Positions 63,971 to 64,000 of a DNA stretch of 64,000 bases are shown piece by piece. Within the stretch, counting starts at the first letter, position 1; the number at the start of each line of letters is the position of its first letter. The notes below the pieces were generated by a model. The model did not search any database and was not told where the DNA came from. It was given only the letters and a program-made list of their open reading frames with translations. The DNA comes from Moringa oleifera. Its lineage: Eukaryota > Streptophyta > Magnoliopsida > Brassicales > Moringaceae. The stretch is taken from the NCBI GenBank assembly GCA_021397835.1, contig JAJFZO010000446.1, positions 1,426,001 to 1,490,000 of the forward strand, in the 5' to 3' direction. The position numbers and the translations under genes were made by a program.

Positions 63971-64000
63971 GATAAAAGGAGTGATAAACTTTCCAAATCC

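Larger units (their letters stand above)
61026..64000 (-). mobile_element. CACTA element F, inserted into E, runs past the window
   Basis: The terminus CACCACAAGAAAATAAGCC (T to C change in CACTA) starts inside the Ulp1 region of E at 61026, where D reads on without a break. It is followed by a subterminal array and by a Ulp1-type gene on the minus strand, so this is the 3' end of F. The other end lies beyond 64000. The 3 bases before the terminus (ata) are the presumed target duplication. Confidence 0.85.

Noticed and set aside
1..64000. tRNA, rRNA or small nuclear RNA genes.
   Set aside because: No cloverleaf with a conserved T-arm, no rRNA-like conserved stretch and no upstream element typical of small nuclear RNA genes was seen by eye.

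Overview
This 64 kb window looks like nuclear DNA of a flowering plant. It is strongly AT-rich, has no intact host gene, and is built almost entirely from old, nested and mutually homologous transposable elements. Plant origin follows from the families present: CACTA (En/Spm) DNA transposons with TNP2, Transposase_24-like and Ulp1-like protease coding, and Ty3/gypsy reverse transcriptase and RNase H. I cannot name the species. Most in-frame stops in the recognisable domains replace Trp (TGG to TAG or TGA) or Arg (CGA to TGA) codons, as expected from decay of methylated cytosines in silent repeats.

Layout. (1) 1-13258: copy 1 of a long repeat, here called R, with direct repeats of about 1.9 kb at its two ends and a private 757-bp tandem duplication. 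(2) 13534-21298: a probable CACTA element, recognised from a CACTA terminus and 'tggcaattg' subterminal repeats at both ends, with no recognisable transposase inside. (3) 21299-26979: mixed sequence without a recognised gene, except a decayed coding-like stretch on the minus strand. (4) 26980-33109: copy 2 of R, carrying RNase H (+) and RT (-) remnants, and broken at 30546-31891 by part of another CACTA element with a Transposase_24-like fragment. (5) 33136-40218: CACTA element D (+), truncated at its 5' end and joined to R through a short templated filler. (6) 40219-54130: copy 3 of R, inverted relative to copy 1. (7) 54131-56937: mostly unrecognised, with exon-like pieces. (8) 56938-61025: CACTA element E (+), a relative of D. 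(9) 61026-64000: CACTA element F, inserted into the Ulp1 region of E and running off the window, with a decayed Ulp1-type gene on the minus strand.

How the parts relate. D and E have the same coding order: the N-terminal part of TNP2 transposase, a second Transposase_24-like unit, and a Ulp1-like (C48) cysteine protease. Both lack the rest of TNP2 at the same point, so they probably descend from one internally deleted lineage that was moved by transposase supplied in trans. F has an independent Ulp1-type gene of the same architecture whose catalytic Cys position is gone. None of these genes can make a full protein as it stands. The most informative signals are rearrangement scars: filler DNA, a microhomology deletion, tandem duplications, truncations and nested insertions. 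I found no convincing new biological system. All homology statements rest on motif recognition by eye.
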